Positions 22,951 through 30,411 of a stretch of DNA of 37,725 bases are shown piece after piece. The notes under the pieces were generated by a model. It searched no databases. It worked only from the letters and a program-made list of their open reading frames with translations, and was not told where the DNA came from. This stretch comes from CAZOAR01 sp964577985 (GTDB taxonomy: Bacteria; Gemmatimonadota; CAZMKB01; CAZNLH01). The stretch lies in NCBI GenBank assembly GCA_964577985.1, contig CAZOAR010000026.1, positions 1 to 37,725 on the forward strand. Reading direction: 5' to 3'. Numbering within the stretch: the first letter of the stretch is position 1; every line of letters starts with the position of its first letter. A program made the translations under genes and the position numbers.

Positions 22951-24849
22951 ATGAACAATCTTATAATTGGAACGGCGGGCCACATAGATCACGGAAAGAC
23001 CGAGCTGATAAAGGCTCTCACCGGGGTGGATACGGACAGGCTGAAGGATGAAAAGGCGAGAGGGATCTCAATCGATCTTGGTTTCGCGAGCATCTCGATC
23101 GAGGGAGAAGAGACGGTCCTTGGCATCGTCGATGTGCCGGGTCACGAGGCATTCATAAGGAATATGCTGGCAGGAGTGACCGGAGTGGATCTCGTCCTTT
23201 TTGTGATTGCCGCGGACGAGGGAATAATGCCCCAGACAAGGGAGCACCTGGACATCCTGCGGTTCCTGGATGTGAAGCGGGGCGTCCTTGTTATTACGAA
23301 GGCGGATCTCGTTGACAATGAGTGGCTGGAGCTTGTGATCGACGAAGCGCAGGAGCTTATGACGGGAAGTTTTCTTGAAGATGCTCCTGTTGTAGTTACG
23401 TCCACGAAGAGCGGAAGCGGCCTGGATGAACTCAGAGATAAACTCCTTTTAGTCGCCCGGGAGATAGAATCAAGGCCCGCGGACGATATATTCAGGCTTC
23501 CGATCGACAGGGTCTTTACGATCAAGGGCATGGGCACAGTGGTGACGGGCACTATATGGTCAGGATCGGTCGAAATGGATCAACTGCTCACCATTTTCCC
23601 CGCGGCTGAAACGGCGAGAGTGAAAGGTATCCAGGTACATTCGGTCAGCAGGGATTGCGCCTCCGCGGGGACAAGAGTCGCGCTCGGGCTCAGCGGTCTT
23701 TCCCGCCGGGAGATCGAGAGAGGATCCACAGCGCTCAGGCTGGATGAGTGGCGCCCGAGTATGATGATAGATGCCTTCCTCAATTACCTGCCCCAGGGGA
23801 CCAGGCCGCTGAAGAACAGGACGAGGGTCCGTATGCACCTCGCCACACAGGAGGTCATGGCCAGGGTTGTTCTGCTTGAAGGGAGAGAATTGACGGGAGG
23901 AGAGAGCGCTTACGTTCAGATTCGACTGGAGGGGCCGGCTATAGCGAGAAAGGGCGATCGCTTCGTGATACGATCTTATTCTCCACTCATGACCATCGGG
24001 GGGGGGACCGTCCTTGTCCCTTGTGCCTCCAAGAGGACAAGGATCAGCGCGGCTGATCGGGAACATCTCGATATCCTTCATTCGGGTCGACCGACAGAAG
24101 TCATAACCTCGTTAATAAGGAATAGCGGAGACAAAGGGTACAGCGCGGGTCTTCTTCCCGTGGATGCAGGAATCGGCCCTGATGCAGCTAAGGCCGCCCT
24201 CACGAGGATGCGCTCTGAAGGGGAAGTAGTCGAATTGAAAGGAGAGCTGTTTCACAATTCGAGCGTAGATGCCATGAAGGAGAGAGTGCTCGAGACACTC
24301 GGCGTCTACCACAGGGAGAACCCACTGCAGCAGGGCCTCAAGAGGGAGGAACTCAAGCATAGAATCAAGAGTGTATTCTCGGACAATCTTCTCGACGGTG
24401 TGCTTGATTTCTTGACGAGAGAAGGAGAGATCGAGGTCAGAGGGGGTGAAGTGAAGCTCGCCTCACACGAAATAGTATTCGACAAGGGACTGGACGAGAT
24501 GGCCGATGAAATCATCTCTCTTCTTACCGCGAATCAGTTTGCGCCTCCGGACCTGAATGGCCTCTCTGAAGAACTGAACGTGGAGAGGAGAAAGGTCGTG
24601 CAGGTACTGGCGGCACTTCAGAAGATCGGCAGGGTGGCGAAGGTTGATGATAGTATCTGGCTTGTGTCGACGGGAGCCGAGCTTGCTCGAAAGAAAGTCG
24701 AGGAGTTTCTGACCGACAGAGGAAAAGCCACAGCGAGCGAGCTCAGAGCGATGCTGGGCGTCAGCAGGAAATATGCTATCCCGATCCTTGAATACCTCGA
24801 CAGAATCGGCGTTACTTATCGCCGGGGGGACCACAGGTATCTGAAATGA
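22951..24849 (+). CDS. selB: selenocysteine-specific elongation factor SelB
   Basis: SelB delivers Sec-tRNA(Sec) to ribosomes stalled at UGA next to a SECIS hairpin. The GTPase domain has G1 GHIDHGKT (residues 10-17), the SelB-specific run TGVDTDRLKDEKARGISIDL, G3 DVPGHE and G4 TKAD. EF-Tu-like domains 2 and 3 follow, and from about residue 400 several winged-helix domains (the SECIS-binding region) run to the C-terminus. 632 aa matches bacterial SelB. The start is ATG 22951 or GTG 22948. selA, selD and selC are not in this window, and I recognised no gene interrupted by an in-frame TGA here. Confidence 0.95.
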   Translation: MNNLIIGTAGHIDHGKTELIKALTGVDTDRLKDEKARGISIDLGFASISIEGEETVLGIVDVPGHEAFIRNMLAGVTGVDLVLFVIAADEGIMPQTREHLDILRFLDVKRGVLVITKADLVDNEWLELVIDEAQELMTGSFLEDAPVVVTSTKSGSGLDELRDKLLLVAREIESRPADDIFRLPIDRVFTIKGMGTVVTGTIWSGSVEMDQLLTIFPAAETARVKGIQVHSVSRDCASAGTRVALGLSGLSRREIERGSTALRLDEWRPSMMIDAFLNYLPQGTRPLKNRTRVRMHLATQEVMARVVLLEGRELTGGESAYVQIRLEGPAIARKGDRFVIRSYSPLMTIGGGTVLVPCASKRTRISAADREHLDILHSGRPTEVITSLIRNSGDKGYSAGLLPVDAGIGPDAAKAALTRMRSEGEVVELKGELFHNSSVDAMKERVLETLGVYHRENPLQQGLKREELKHRIKSVFSDNLLDGVLDFLTREGEIEVRGGEVKLASHEIVFDKGLDEMADEIISLLTANQFAPPDLNGLSEELNVERRKVVQVLAALQKIGRVAKVDDSIWLVSTGAELARKKVEEFLTDRGKATASELRAMLGVSRKYAIPILEYLDRIGVTYRRGDHRYLK

Positions 24850-24909
24850 CAGTTGTGGGGCGATGACGGGTGATCGATCGACGGGTGCCGATGCGGTCCT
24901 GATCAGCGA

Positions 24910-25266
24910 TCATATCCAATAGATTATTCTACCGCAGTTGGAGCATGTCTCAAGGACATTCTCCTCTTTCCTGCCGGTGTCCTGCGCGGTTGGCACCGCC
25001 ACAAAGCAACCGTAGCACGTCCCGTTGATCACCGGGACCAGGGGCCTGGAGTACTTCCGCAATACTCGATTGTACAGGTCCTGCGTCGACTGGTCGAGCT
25101 GTCCGATTATTTCCTCTATCGTTTTGTCCAGGATCTTGAGCTCTCTCTTTCGATCGATCTTGAAGCCCATTTCCTCGAACTGCTCAACGGTGGAATCATT
25201 CTGCATCTCATTCTTTCGGCTCGTCAGATCCTGGATCTTTATCAAATAATCAAGTTGATCTCCCAT
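24910..25266 (-). CDS. short coiled-coil C4 zinc-ribbon protein
   Basis: A 118-aa protein with a charged helical, probably coiled-coil, N-terminal half (~residues 5-70) and a C-terminal zinc ribbon with C84-x2-C87 and C108-x2-C111 (CYGC ... CSNCGRIIYW). The ribbon matches the C4-type zinc-ribbon family (PF02591, DUF164), whose common members are about 240 aa with a long N-terminal coiled coil; here that coiled coil is about half the usual length. Function is not firmly known. It starts 38 bp after the EIIA gene with GGAGAG nine bases upstream of ATG, so the two are probably co-transcribed. Confidence 0.8.
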   Translation of the reverse strand: MGDQLDYLIKIQDLTSRKNEMQNDSTVEQFEEMGFKIDRKRELKILDKTIEEIIGQLDQSTQDLYNRVLRKYSRPLVPVINGTCYGCFVAVPTAQDTGRKEENVLETCSNCGRIIYWI

Positions 25267-25304
25267 CTTTGGACACTCTCCGATTTGATGATTTCCGGTT
25301 TACT

Positions 25305-25760
25305 CTACTTGACTTCAAGCTCGTCCAGCATCTCAAGAAAGTCCGCGGGATCCTTAATTGTCTTGAGCCGGGCGATATTTTCATCGTCCTTGCAGTACTG
25401 GGCCACCTTGCCCAGGACCGGAAGATACAGATTCGAAATCTCCAGAGGCGGGGCCATGATAAGGAAAAAATAGCGGGTAGGCTTTCCGTCTATCGCCTCG
25501 AAGTCAACGCCCTTTGCCTTTCTTCCGAATGCCAGCATGAGGCGATTGATCACAAGGGATCTACAGTGTGGTATGGCAACGCCTTTCCCGATTCCCGTCG
25601 ATCCCAGTTTTTCTCTCTTTTTCAGCAGGTCAAAGAGGATCTGTCTGGGTCTCTCCTCCAGAGCGAGGATATCCACGAGTTCTTTCAATATCTCGTCCTT
25701 CGTTTCTCCCTTAAGGTCAAGAGTTATGGTTTCCTCTGACAGAAAGTCAACCAGTTTCAT
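25305..25760 (-). CDS. PTS EIIA (nitrogen/fructose-type) domain protein
   Basis: A single-domain EIIA of the Fru/Ntr class, 151 aa. The phosphorylated histidine is H65 in GIGKGVAIPHCR, the exact context of PtsN-type proteins, and the LDLKGETKDEILKELVDIL region is typical of the first helix. Such stand-alone EIIA proteins are usually regulators (K+ transport, stress) rather than sugar carriers. No EI, HPr or sugar permease lies in the window. ATG 25760 is preceded by AGAGG, and a good - strand promoter with an extended -10 lies at 25814-25843, with an inverted repeat between it and the gene. Confidence 0.92.
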   Translation of the reverse strand: MKLVDFLSEETITLDLKGETKDEILKELVDILALEERPRQILFDLLKKREKLGSTGIGKGVAIPHCRSLVINRLMLAFGRKAKGVDFEAIDGKPTRYFFLIMAPPLEISNLYLPVLGKVAQYCKDDENIARLKTIKDPADFLEMLDELEVK

Positions 25761-25784
25761 CTCTGCTACCTCTCAGTGAGTGGG

Positions 25785-25799
25785 ATTATCAGCGATAAT
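25785..25799 (-). promoter_or_regulatory. inverted repeat in the EIIA leader (possible operator)
   Basis: ATTATC-N3-GATAAT is a perfect 6+6 bp inverted repeat. It lies about 8-22 bases downstream of the predicted transcription start on the - strand and before the EIIA ribosome-binding site, a usual place for a repressor site. No regulator is identifiable. Confidence 0.4.
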
Positions 25800-25813
25800 G
25801 ACGAATTTCTGAT

Positions 25814-25843
25814 AGAATAACAGCGGCACGTGCAAGTTGTCAA
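25814..25843 (-). promoter_or_regulatory. sigma70-type promoter for the EIIA gene
   Basis: On the - strand TTGACA (25843-25838), 18-bp spacer, TATTCT (25819-25814) preceded by TGT, an extended -10. The predicted start is near 25807, about 47 bases before the ATG. Confidence 0.65.
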
Positions 25844-25865
25844 TAGAAGAAATACGTTTGGTCGA

Positions 25866-27074
25866 TCAGAAGTTCCTCTCCAGCCTGACAGTCACCCTCG
25901 GATGCCTCCAGCTCCGTTCGAGTGCCTGGGCAGCGTAAAGCCCGAAATACGAAAAAATATTCGCACCCGAAACGCCAAAACCCGCGTCCGTGCGCAGTCC
26001 CGATAACTTCCATTGCTTCGACCACGCGTCCGCCGCGTCGACAAAACAGATTCCCTGAATCTCATTAAAGACCAGTCTGAGCGGTTTCCAGTGCAGCCCT
26101 CTTATTGGAAATCGATACTCGATATTACCCAGAAGAAGATCTGACCCGGTTTCCGAGAGGTCCGGGTATCCCCTGAGCGTACCAACGCCACCAATCGTGA
26201 ACCATTTGTGCGGAGGCAGGTTTTTTCCTCCGAGTGCCGTCAGCAGTCTGATATTGAGTGAATGGACTCCAAAGACCATGTTGTAGCGTCTTATGTCGGC
26301 TCTGAAGAGATTGTATGAAAAATCACCGCCGAGGCCTCGAGGGGAACTCTCGACCGACATGGTGCTGAACCAGCCTTTCCGCGGGAAGCGGATGTTGTCT
26401 CTTGAGTCATACACCCACTCCAGGGACAGCGCACGCTCCTCTCCCTCATTTATCGCCGGATTTTCCCTGAACTCCTTATCCCAGCCGAACAGTGTGAACG
26501 GATTGTTTCCGCTCAGGGAATGAACGTCCTCGTCAACGTATTCGAGAGAAACATTCTGGAAGAATCCTATCTCTTTCTCCACGGAGAGACGAAAGCCGTA
26601 TCTCTCGTAGTAGTCCCTGAAATCCTCTTTTAATAGAAATGACGCGATGGAGTTCTCCAGGTCTGACATGCGCCAGCGGTCTTTCGTGTCAGTTGCCCGA
26701 AAAAACTCGCACTTTACCAGAAATCGTGACGGATCAAGAAATGTATAATCCATAGACAGGGACCAGCCCGCCCTTCGACGCTCGATGTAATAGAAGGTGG
26801 CAAGATTGAGAGAGGGGTAGCTGCCTTCTTCTACCTCCCGTATAGCGATCCTGAAGAGGGGCACAAAACCATCAACACGGTTGAAGTCTCGCACCGTGAC
26901 ACCTTTCAGGCCCTTGAGGTCAATATACCATTTGTCGGAGAAGAAGGAGCTGTATTCTGTGGAGGGTGGGGTGGGGGACGATTTCGGATCAGCCGCTAGA
27001 CCATCCCGGGAGGGCACGAGGATCATCAGAATGCCCAGGAGGGTGTAAAGGGAGTGTAGCTCGGGTCTATTCAA
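25866..27074 (-). CDS. Omp85-type outer-membrane beta-barrel protein without POTRA domains
   Basis: A 402-aa protein with an N-terminal hydrophobic segment (~residues 9-21) and a likely signal-peptidase site after GLA (~27). The rest is rich in alternating, aromatic-ended beta strands and ends in Phe, as outer-membrane barrels do. The segment GGVGTLRGYPDLSE around residue 300 matches the conserved L6 RGY/RGF motif of the BamA/Omp85 surface-antigen family, and LLGNIEYRFPI follows as in that family. There is no room for POTRA repeats between signal peptide and barrel; only about 40 residues precede the first strands. The start appears to be TTG 27074. Cargo or function is unknown. Confidence 0.85.
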   Translation of the reverse strand: MNRPELHSLYTLLGILMILVPSRDGLAADPKSSPTPPSTEYSSFFSDKWYIDLKGLKGVTVRDFNRVDGFVPLFRIAIREVEEGSYPSLNLATFYYIERRRAGWSLSMDYTFLDPSRFLVKCEFFRATDTKDRWRMSDLENSIASFLLKEDFRDYYERYGFRLSVEKEIGFFQNVSLEYVDEDVHSLSGNNPFTLFGWDKEFRENPAINEGEERALSLEWVYDSRDNIRFPRKGWFSTMSVESSPRGLGGDFSYNLFRADIRRYNMVFGVHSLNIRLLTALGGKNLPPHKWFTIGGVGTLRGYPDLSETGSDLLLGNIEYRFPIRGLHWKPLRLVFNEIQGICFVDAADAWSKQWKLSGLRTDAGFGVSGANIFSYFGLYAAQALERSWRHPRVTVRLERNF

Positions 27075-27122
27075 TCTCTTTTTCGGGTATCGGATTCAGT
27101 TCTAATGACAAAGCGCCACGGT

Positions 27123-27151
27123 AAGATAACCAGGGGATGAGGCCGTGTCAA
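27123..27151 (-). promoter_or_regulatory. sigma70-type promoter for the barrel gene
   Basis: On the - strand TTGACA (27151-27146), 17-bp spacer, TATCTT (27128-27123). The predicted start is near 27116, about 42 bases before the TTG start codon. Confidence 0.6.
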
Positions 27152-27238
27152 TCAAACTGTGCCGGATCCAATGGCTCGCCAATTCGGTCATTTTCCGCGA
27201 CGGTCCAGCCCTCGTGAGGTGGGCTGGCTCATAACTTA

Positions 27239-27267
27239 TTGCGTCCGCTCGCTGGTTGGCTTATTAT
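27239..27267 (+). promoter_or_regulatory. possible promoter for larB
   Basis: TTGCGT (27239-27244), 17-bp spacer, TATTAT (27262-27267). The -10 is good but the -35 matches only three of six positions. It would give a leader of about 140 nt. Confidence 0.3.
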
Positions 27268-27416
27268 TCTATCGAGTGTCAACGGTTCACGATTTGTTCT
27301 TTCCAGAGTGATTCGGCCTGGAACCGGTACATGATCACGGTTCAAGAGGATCTCGCTATATTGACGGAGCATTTCGGCTCAATGAACATTGCCAACGTGC
27401 GCGGAAACGGCAGAGG

Positions 27417-28160
27417 ATGAACAGGAAACGGCTCGAAAAACTGCTCGGGAGCGTGTCAAAGGGCGACATGTCTGTTGATGACGCGATTGAGGCCTTGAAG
27501 TATCTTCCATTCGAGGATGTCGGTTTTGCAAAGATCGATCATCACAGGGGCATGCGGAGCGGCGCACCAGAGGTAGTCCTCTGCCAGGATAAGACAACAT
27601 CTCAGGTCGTTGCCATTGCCGGGAGGATATTGAAAGAGGGTGACGATCTTATCATGACAAGGGTCAGCGAGGAGATGTCTCTTTCGCTGAAGGAGATCAA
27701 CAGTGAGATCACGTATCACGAGACGGCGCGAATGGCCACGCTTGTCAGGGGTGCGGAGGAGGGCAACGGGTTGATAGCAATACTGTCGGCTGGCACGTCA
27801 GATGTTCCCGTGGCCGAGGAAGCACGAGTCACTTCGGAGGCGCTCGGCAACAGGGTGAAGACATTCTATGATGTAGGGGTTGCCGGGATACACCGGCTCG
27901 TGGCCGCCAGGGACGCGATGCTTGAAGCAAGGGTTTACGTCGTGGTGGCAGGCATGGAAGGCGCTCTTGCTTCTGTCGTTGGAGGCCTGGTTGATCGACC
28001 CATCATTGCGGTTCCGACAAGCGTTGGATATGGAGCGAGTTTTGGCGGTCTGGCGGCCCTGCTCGGCATGTTGACCTCCTGTGCCTCAGGTGTCAGTGTT
28101 GTCAACATCGACAACGGTTTCGGGGCGGCTTTTGCCGCCAGTCTGATCAATCATCTTTGA
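27417..28160 (+). CDS. larB: nickel-pincer cofactor synthase LarB (NaAD carboxylase/hydrolase)
   Basis: LarB carboxylates and hydrolyses nicotinic acid adenine dinucleotide, the first step in making the nickel-pincer nucleotide used by lactate racemase and related enzymes. The N-terminal ~90 residues are the LarB-specific part (FAKIDHHRGMRSGAPEVVLC). The C-terminal half is PurE-like with ILSAGTSDVPVAEEA, DVGVAGIHRL, VVVAGMEGALASVVGGL and the Gly-rich PTSVGYGASFGG loop. 247 aa is typical. ATG 27417 is the only reasonable start after an upstream stop at 27309. larC is 8 kb downstream; larE and a larA-type enzyme are not in the window. Confidence 0.93.
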   Translation: MNRKRLEKLLGSVSKGDMSVDDAIEALKYLPFEDVGFAKIDHHRGMRSGAPEVVLCQDKTTSQVVAIAGRILKEGDDLIMTRVSEEMSLSLKEINSEITYHETARMATLVRGAEEGNGLIAILSAGTSDVPVAEEARVTSEALGNRVKTFYDVGVAGIHRLVAARDAMLEARVYVVVAGMEGALASVVGGLVDRPIIAVPTSVGYGASFGGLAALLGMLTSCASGVSVVNIDNGFGAAFAASLINHL

Positions 28161-28207
28161 TCCGCCCCGCAGGAAGGGATATGGAAATCATGGCTTCTAC
28201 CTGGACA

Positions 28208-28230
28208 TTCCCGGGCCTTGTCCCGGGGAA
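28208..28230 (+). other. GC-rich hairpin after larB
   Basis: TTCCCGGG (28208-28215) and CCCGGGGAA (28222-28230) form a strong stem with one bulged G and a six-base loop. No T-tract follows, so termination is uncertain. Confidence 0.35.
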
Positions 28231-28284
28231 GCGGTATTGATATCCAGGCTCTGGCACATGAGAGTTTGCGGAAGGAGGGGGATA

Positions 28285-28623
28285 ATGACTGTCTGGCATG
28301 AAGTGAAAAAGAGCGTTGATGATATCTCGGAAGTGGCGAAGGAAGTTGCCGGTCTCCTTGCGGAGAAGACCGACGATATTTCGCGCGAAGGGAGACTCAA
28401 ACTGGAGATTTTCAATCTTCAGCGACGCATAAGGAGCAGGGAAACAGAGCTCGGAATACGGGTGTTTGATCTGTGGTCTTCCGACAGCAAGGCCATACCC
28501 GGCAAGGATGATGAGGCGATGGATCGACTGAACGCCTTGAAGGAGCTTCAGGGAGAAGTCGATTCGAGGCGAAGGGAGTTGCAGAAGACAGATAACGCTG
28601 AGAGCAATGGCTGCGGTGACTGA
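28285..28623 (+). CDS. small helical protein of unknown function
   Basis: A 112-aa, highly charged, mostly helical protein with no TM segment. The order is an N-terminal helix (VWHEVKKSVDDISEVAKEVAGLL), then a segment LKLEIFNLQRRIRSRETELGIRVFDLW, then a C-terminal helix rich in Glu/Arg. The middle segment recalls small proteins of several Gram-negative phyla with the pattern LK-E---L-R-I----TELG--VYDL, seen next to housekeeping genes, whose role is unknown. AAGGAGGGGG directly upstream strongly supports ATG 28285 over the in-frame ATG at 28237. It lies between larB and the yicC promoter. Confidence 0.75.
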   Translation: MTVWHEVKKSVDDISEVAKEVAGLLAEKTDDISREGRLKLEIFNLQRRIRSRETELGIRVFDLWSSDSKAIPGKDDEAMDRLNALKELQGEVDSRRRELQKTDNAESNGCGD

Positions 28624-28631
28624 GAATCGAT

Positions 28632-28660
28632 TTGACACCCGGGCAGTTTTGAATTATACT
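28632..28660 (+). promoter_or_regulatory. sigma70-type promoter for yicC
   Basis: TTGACA (28632-28637), 17-bp spacer, TATACT (28655-28660). The predicted start is near 28667, just upstream of GGAGGG (28673-28678) and the TTG start codon of yicC. Confidence 0.8.
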
Positions 28661-28686
28661 CTTTTTCGTCGTGGAGGGACGTCTTA

Positions 28687-29565
28687 TTGCGGAGCATGAC
28701 TGGATTTGGAAGTAGTTCTCTTGACTCTTCTCAGGGTCATTTTGAAGTATCGGTGAAGAGCCTTAACCACAGGTTCTGTTCAATCAATACGTGCCTTCCA
28801 GACCCACTGGAACCGTTCGACATTCAGATTCAGGAGCTGATAAAGAATCGGATCCGAAGGGGGCGTATCGAGTATAAACTGATGTGGCAGCCCACAGAGG
28901 GGACTGGAGTTCAACCGGGCGTCAATCTGAAGGCCGTGGAGGCGTATGTCTCCGGCTTGAGGAAGATAGCTGATAGATTCTATCTGAAAGGAGGAATCAA
29001 CGCAGAGATACTCTCAGGTCTCCCCGGTGTTTTCTCCTTTGAAAGGAGGGATGAACCGGACGTAGAGAAGATGTGGAAGCCGATCTCGGAGGTCACCCTC
29101 GAGGCGCTGGCGAGATTGATCGAGATGCGTGAGCGGGAAGGGGACGCGATGAAAGGTGCCATAGCGGGAATGATCGAGACGGTTGAAGCGATTCGCGTCG
29201 CCATAGAAGCGCTGGTTCCAGACAGGATTGAGCGCGCAAGGGCCAGGATGAAGGAACGTGTGGAAGATGTCCTGGCAGGTAAGGACTTTGATGATGTCCG
29301 TATTCTCACGGAAGTTGCCATCCTCGCTGACAGGTGGGATATCTCTGAAGAACTGGCGAGGCTCAAATCTCATCTCGAACAATGTGTGGCCACTATCCAG
29401 GCCGATGGGTCTGCTGGAAGGAGGCTTCACTTTCTTCTGCAGGAGTTACAGAGAGAGGCGAACACGATTACATCCAAGGCGTATGATGTTGAAATATCGC
29501 ATCGAGCAGTAGAGATCAAGGAAATAGTGGAACAGATCAGAGAACAGGTAGAGAATATCGAATAA
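28687..29565 (+). CDS. yicC: YicC/YloC family endoribonuclease
   Basis: The N-terminus RSMTGFG is the hallmark of the YicC family, and SVKSLNHRF follows near residue 24. The C-terminal DUF1732 portion contains REANTITSKAYDVEISH..VEIKEIVEQIREQVENIE, the conserved family end. Members are stress-linked endoribonucleases in E. coli and B. subtilis. 292 aa is typical. The start is TTG 28687 with GGAGGG eight bases upstream and its own promoter. yicC-gmk adjacency is widely conserved. Confidence 0.93.
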   Translation: MRSMTGFGSSSLDSSQGHFEVSVKSLNHRFCSINTCLPDPLEPFDIQIQELIKNRIRRGRIEYKLMWQPTEGTGVQPGVNLKAVEAYVSGLRKIADRFYLKGGINAEILSGLPGVFSFERRDEPDVEKMWKPISEVTLEALARLIEMREREGDAMKGAIAGMIETVEAIRVAIEALVPDRIERARARMKERVEDVLAGKDFDDVRILTEVAILADRWDISEELARLKSHLEQCVATIQADGSAGRRLHFLLQELQREANTITSKAYDVEISHRAVEIKEIVEQIREQVENIE

Positions 29566-29759
29566 AGGTCTTCGTGCGGTATTCTATCCCATGTCGTGTT
29601 TTCCTGCCTTTTGCACTCCTGGGTTTTGATAAGGTAGTTGTGGATACGGTGTTGCCAGCCGGGGCCGCGCAAGCGCCGGTTCGCTCCGGTATGTCTATTT
29701 TTACTGTATCCTGAAGTGTCTTGAGCCTTCGCTCATTCTCGTTTTCCGGGAAAGAAGAG
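29566..29759 (+). other. intergenic region between yicC and gmk
   Basis: A 194-bp gap with no recognisable gene. It holds a structured segment (29659-29665 pairing with 29683-29689, plus an inner GCGC/GCGC) and a short T-run at 29698-29702 that starts eight bases after the stem, so at best an imperfect terminator. Many bacteria have a DUF370 (RemA) gene here; I find none. Confidence 0.4.
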
Positions 29760-30410
29760 ATGAAAGAATCGACTCCTGGGCATTCACCTTTTCTGATAGT
29801 TATATCCGGTCCCTCCGGCTCCGGGAAGTCCAGCATAACACGGAAACTTCTCGACGGCGACCGTGGCATCTACTATTCCATATCGATGACGACGAGACCA
29901 CTCAGAAAGACGGAGAAGGATGGAGTCGACTACATTTTTTCGACGATGGAGGACTTTCAGAAAAAAATGAACGAGGGGGAGTTTATTGAGTCGGCGTTTG
30001 TCCATGGATCGTACTATGGAACGCCCAGGACTCCTATCCTCGAAGCGTTCTCGTCGGGAAAAAATGTTCTGCTCGATATCGATGTCCAGGGAGGCAGGCA
30101 GATTCGTGAGAAATTCGACAACGGCGTCTTTGTCTTCGTTCTTCCACCGGCCCTCGATGAACTTGCCAGGAGACTCAGGGGCCGGATGACCGACAAGGCG
30201 GAAGTAATAGAGAGGAGACTCCGGGAGGCGGGACGCGAGGTGCGAGAGCTTGTGCATTATGACTACCTCGTCCCGAACCTGAATCTCGATGAAGCTGTGA
30301 TGCAGGTGCGGGCGATTATTGCCGCGGAGGAGTGCAGGGTCAACAGGATGATCGGAGCCGGGGAGTGGATCAGACGATTCCAGTCAGGGAAAGAGAGCAG
30401 AGAGGGCTGA
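29760..30410 (+). CDS. gmk: guanylate kinase
   Basis: Gmk phosphorylates GMP to GDP. The P-loop GPSGSGKS is at residues 17-24, the GMP-binding TTRPLRKTEKDGVDYIF follows around 46-62, and FIESAFVHGSYYGTP and DIDVQGGRQIR are in the expected places. 216 aa is normal. The frame is open from 29721, but ATG 29760 follows GGGAAAGAAGAG and matches the family length. coaBC starts two bases after its stop; the rpoZ gene often found between gmk and coaBC is absent. Confidence 0.95.
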   Translation: MKESTPGHSPFLIVISGPSGSGKSSITRKLLDGDRGIYYSISMTTRPLRKTEKDGVDYIFSTMEDFQKKMNEGEFIESAFVHGSYYGTPRTPILEAFSSGKNVLLDIDVQGGRQIREKFDNGVFVFVLPPALDELARRLRGRMTDKAEVIERRLREAGREVRELVHYDYLVPNLNLDEAVMQVRAIIAAEECRVNRMIGAGEWIRRFQSGKESREG

Positions 30411-30411
30411 C

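Larger units (their letters stand above)
27075..27416. other. divergent intergenic region (barrel / larB)
   Basis: This 342-bp gap holds the - strand barrel promoter (27123-27151), a hairpin CCAGCCC/GGGCTGG (27205-27211 / 27221-27227), and a moderate + strand promoter candidate. A 29-codon ORF (ATG 27331 to TGA 27420) overlaps the larB start. I recognise no riboswitch or RNA gene. Confidence 0.5.

Noticed and set aside
24865..24887. Direct repeat GACGGGTG with a 15-bp period between selB and the zinc-ribbon gene
   Set aside because: Only two 8-bp copies; expected by chance often enough.
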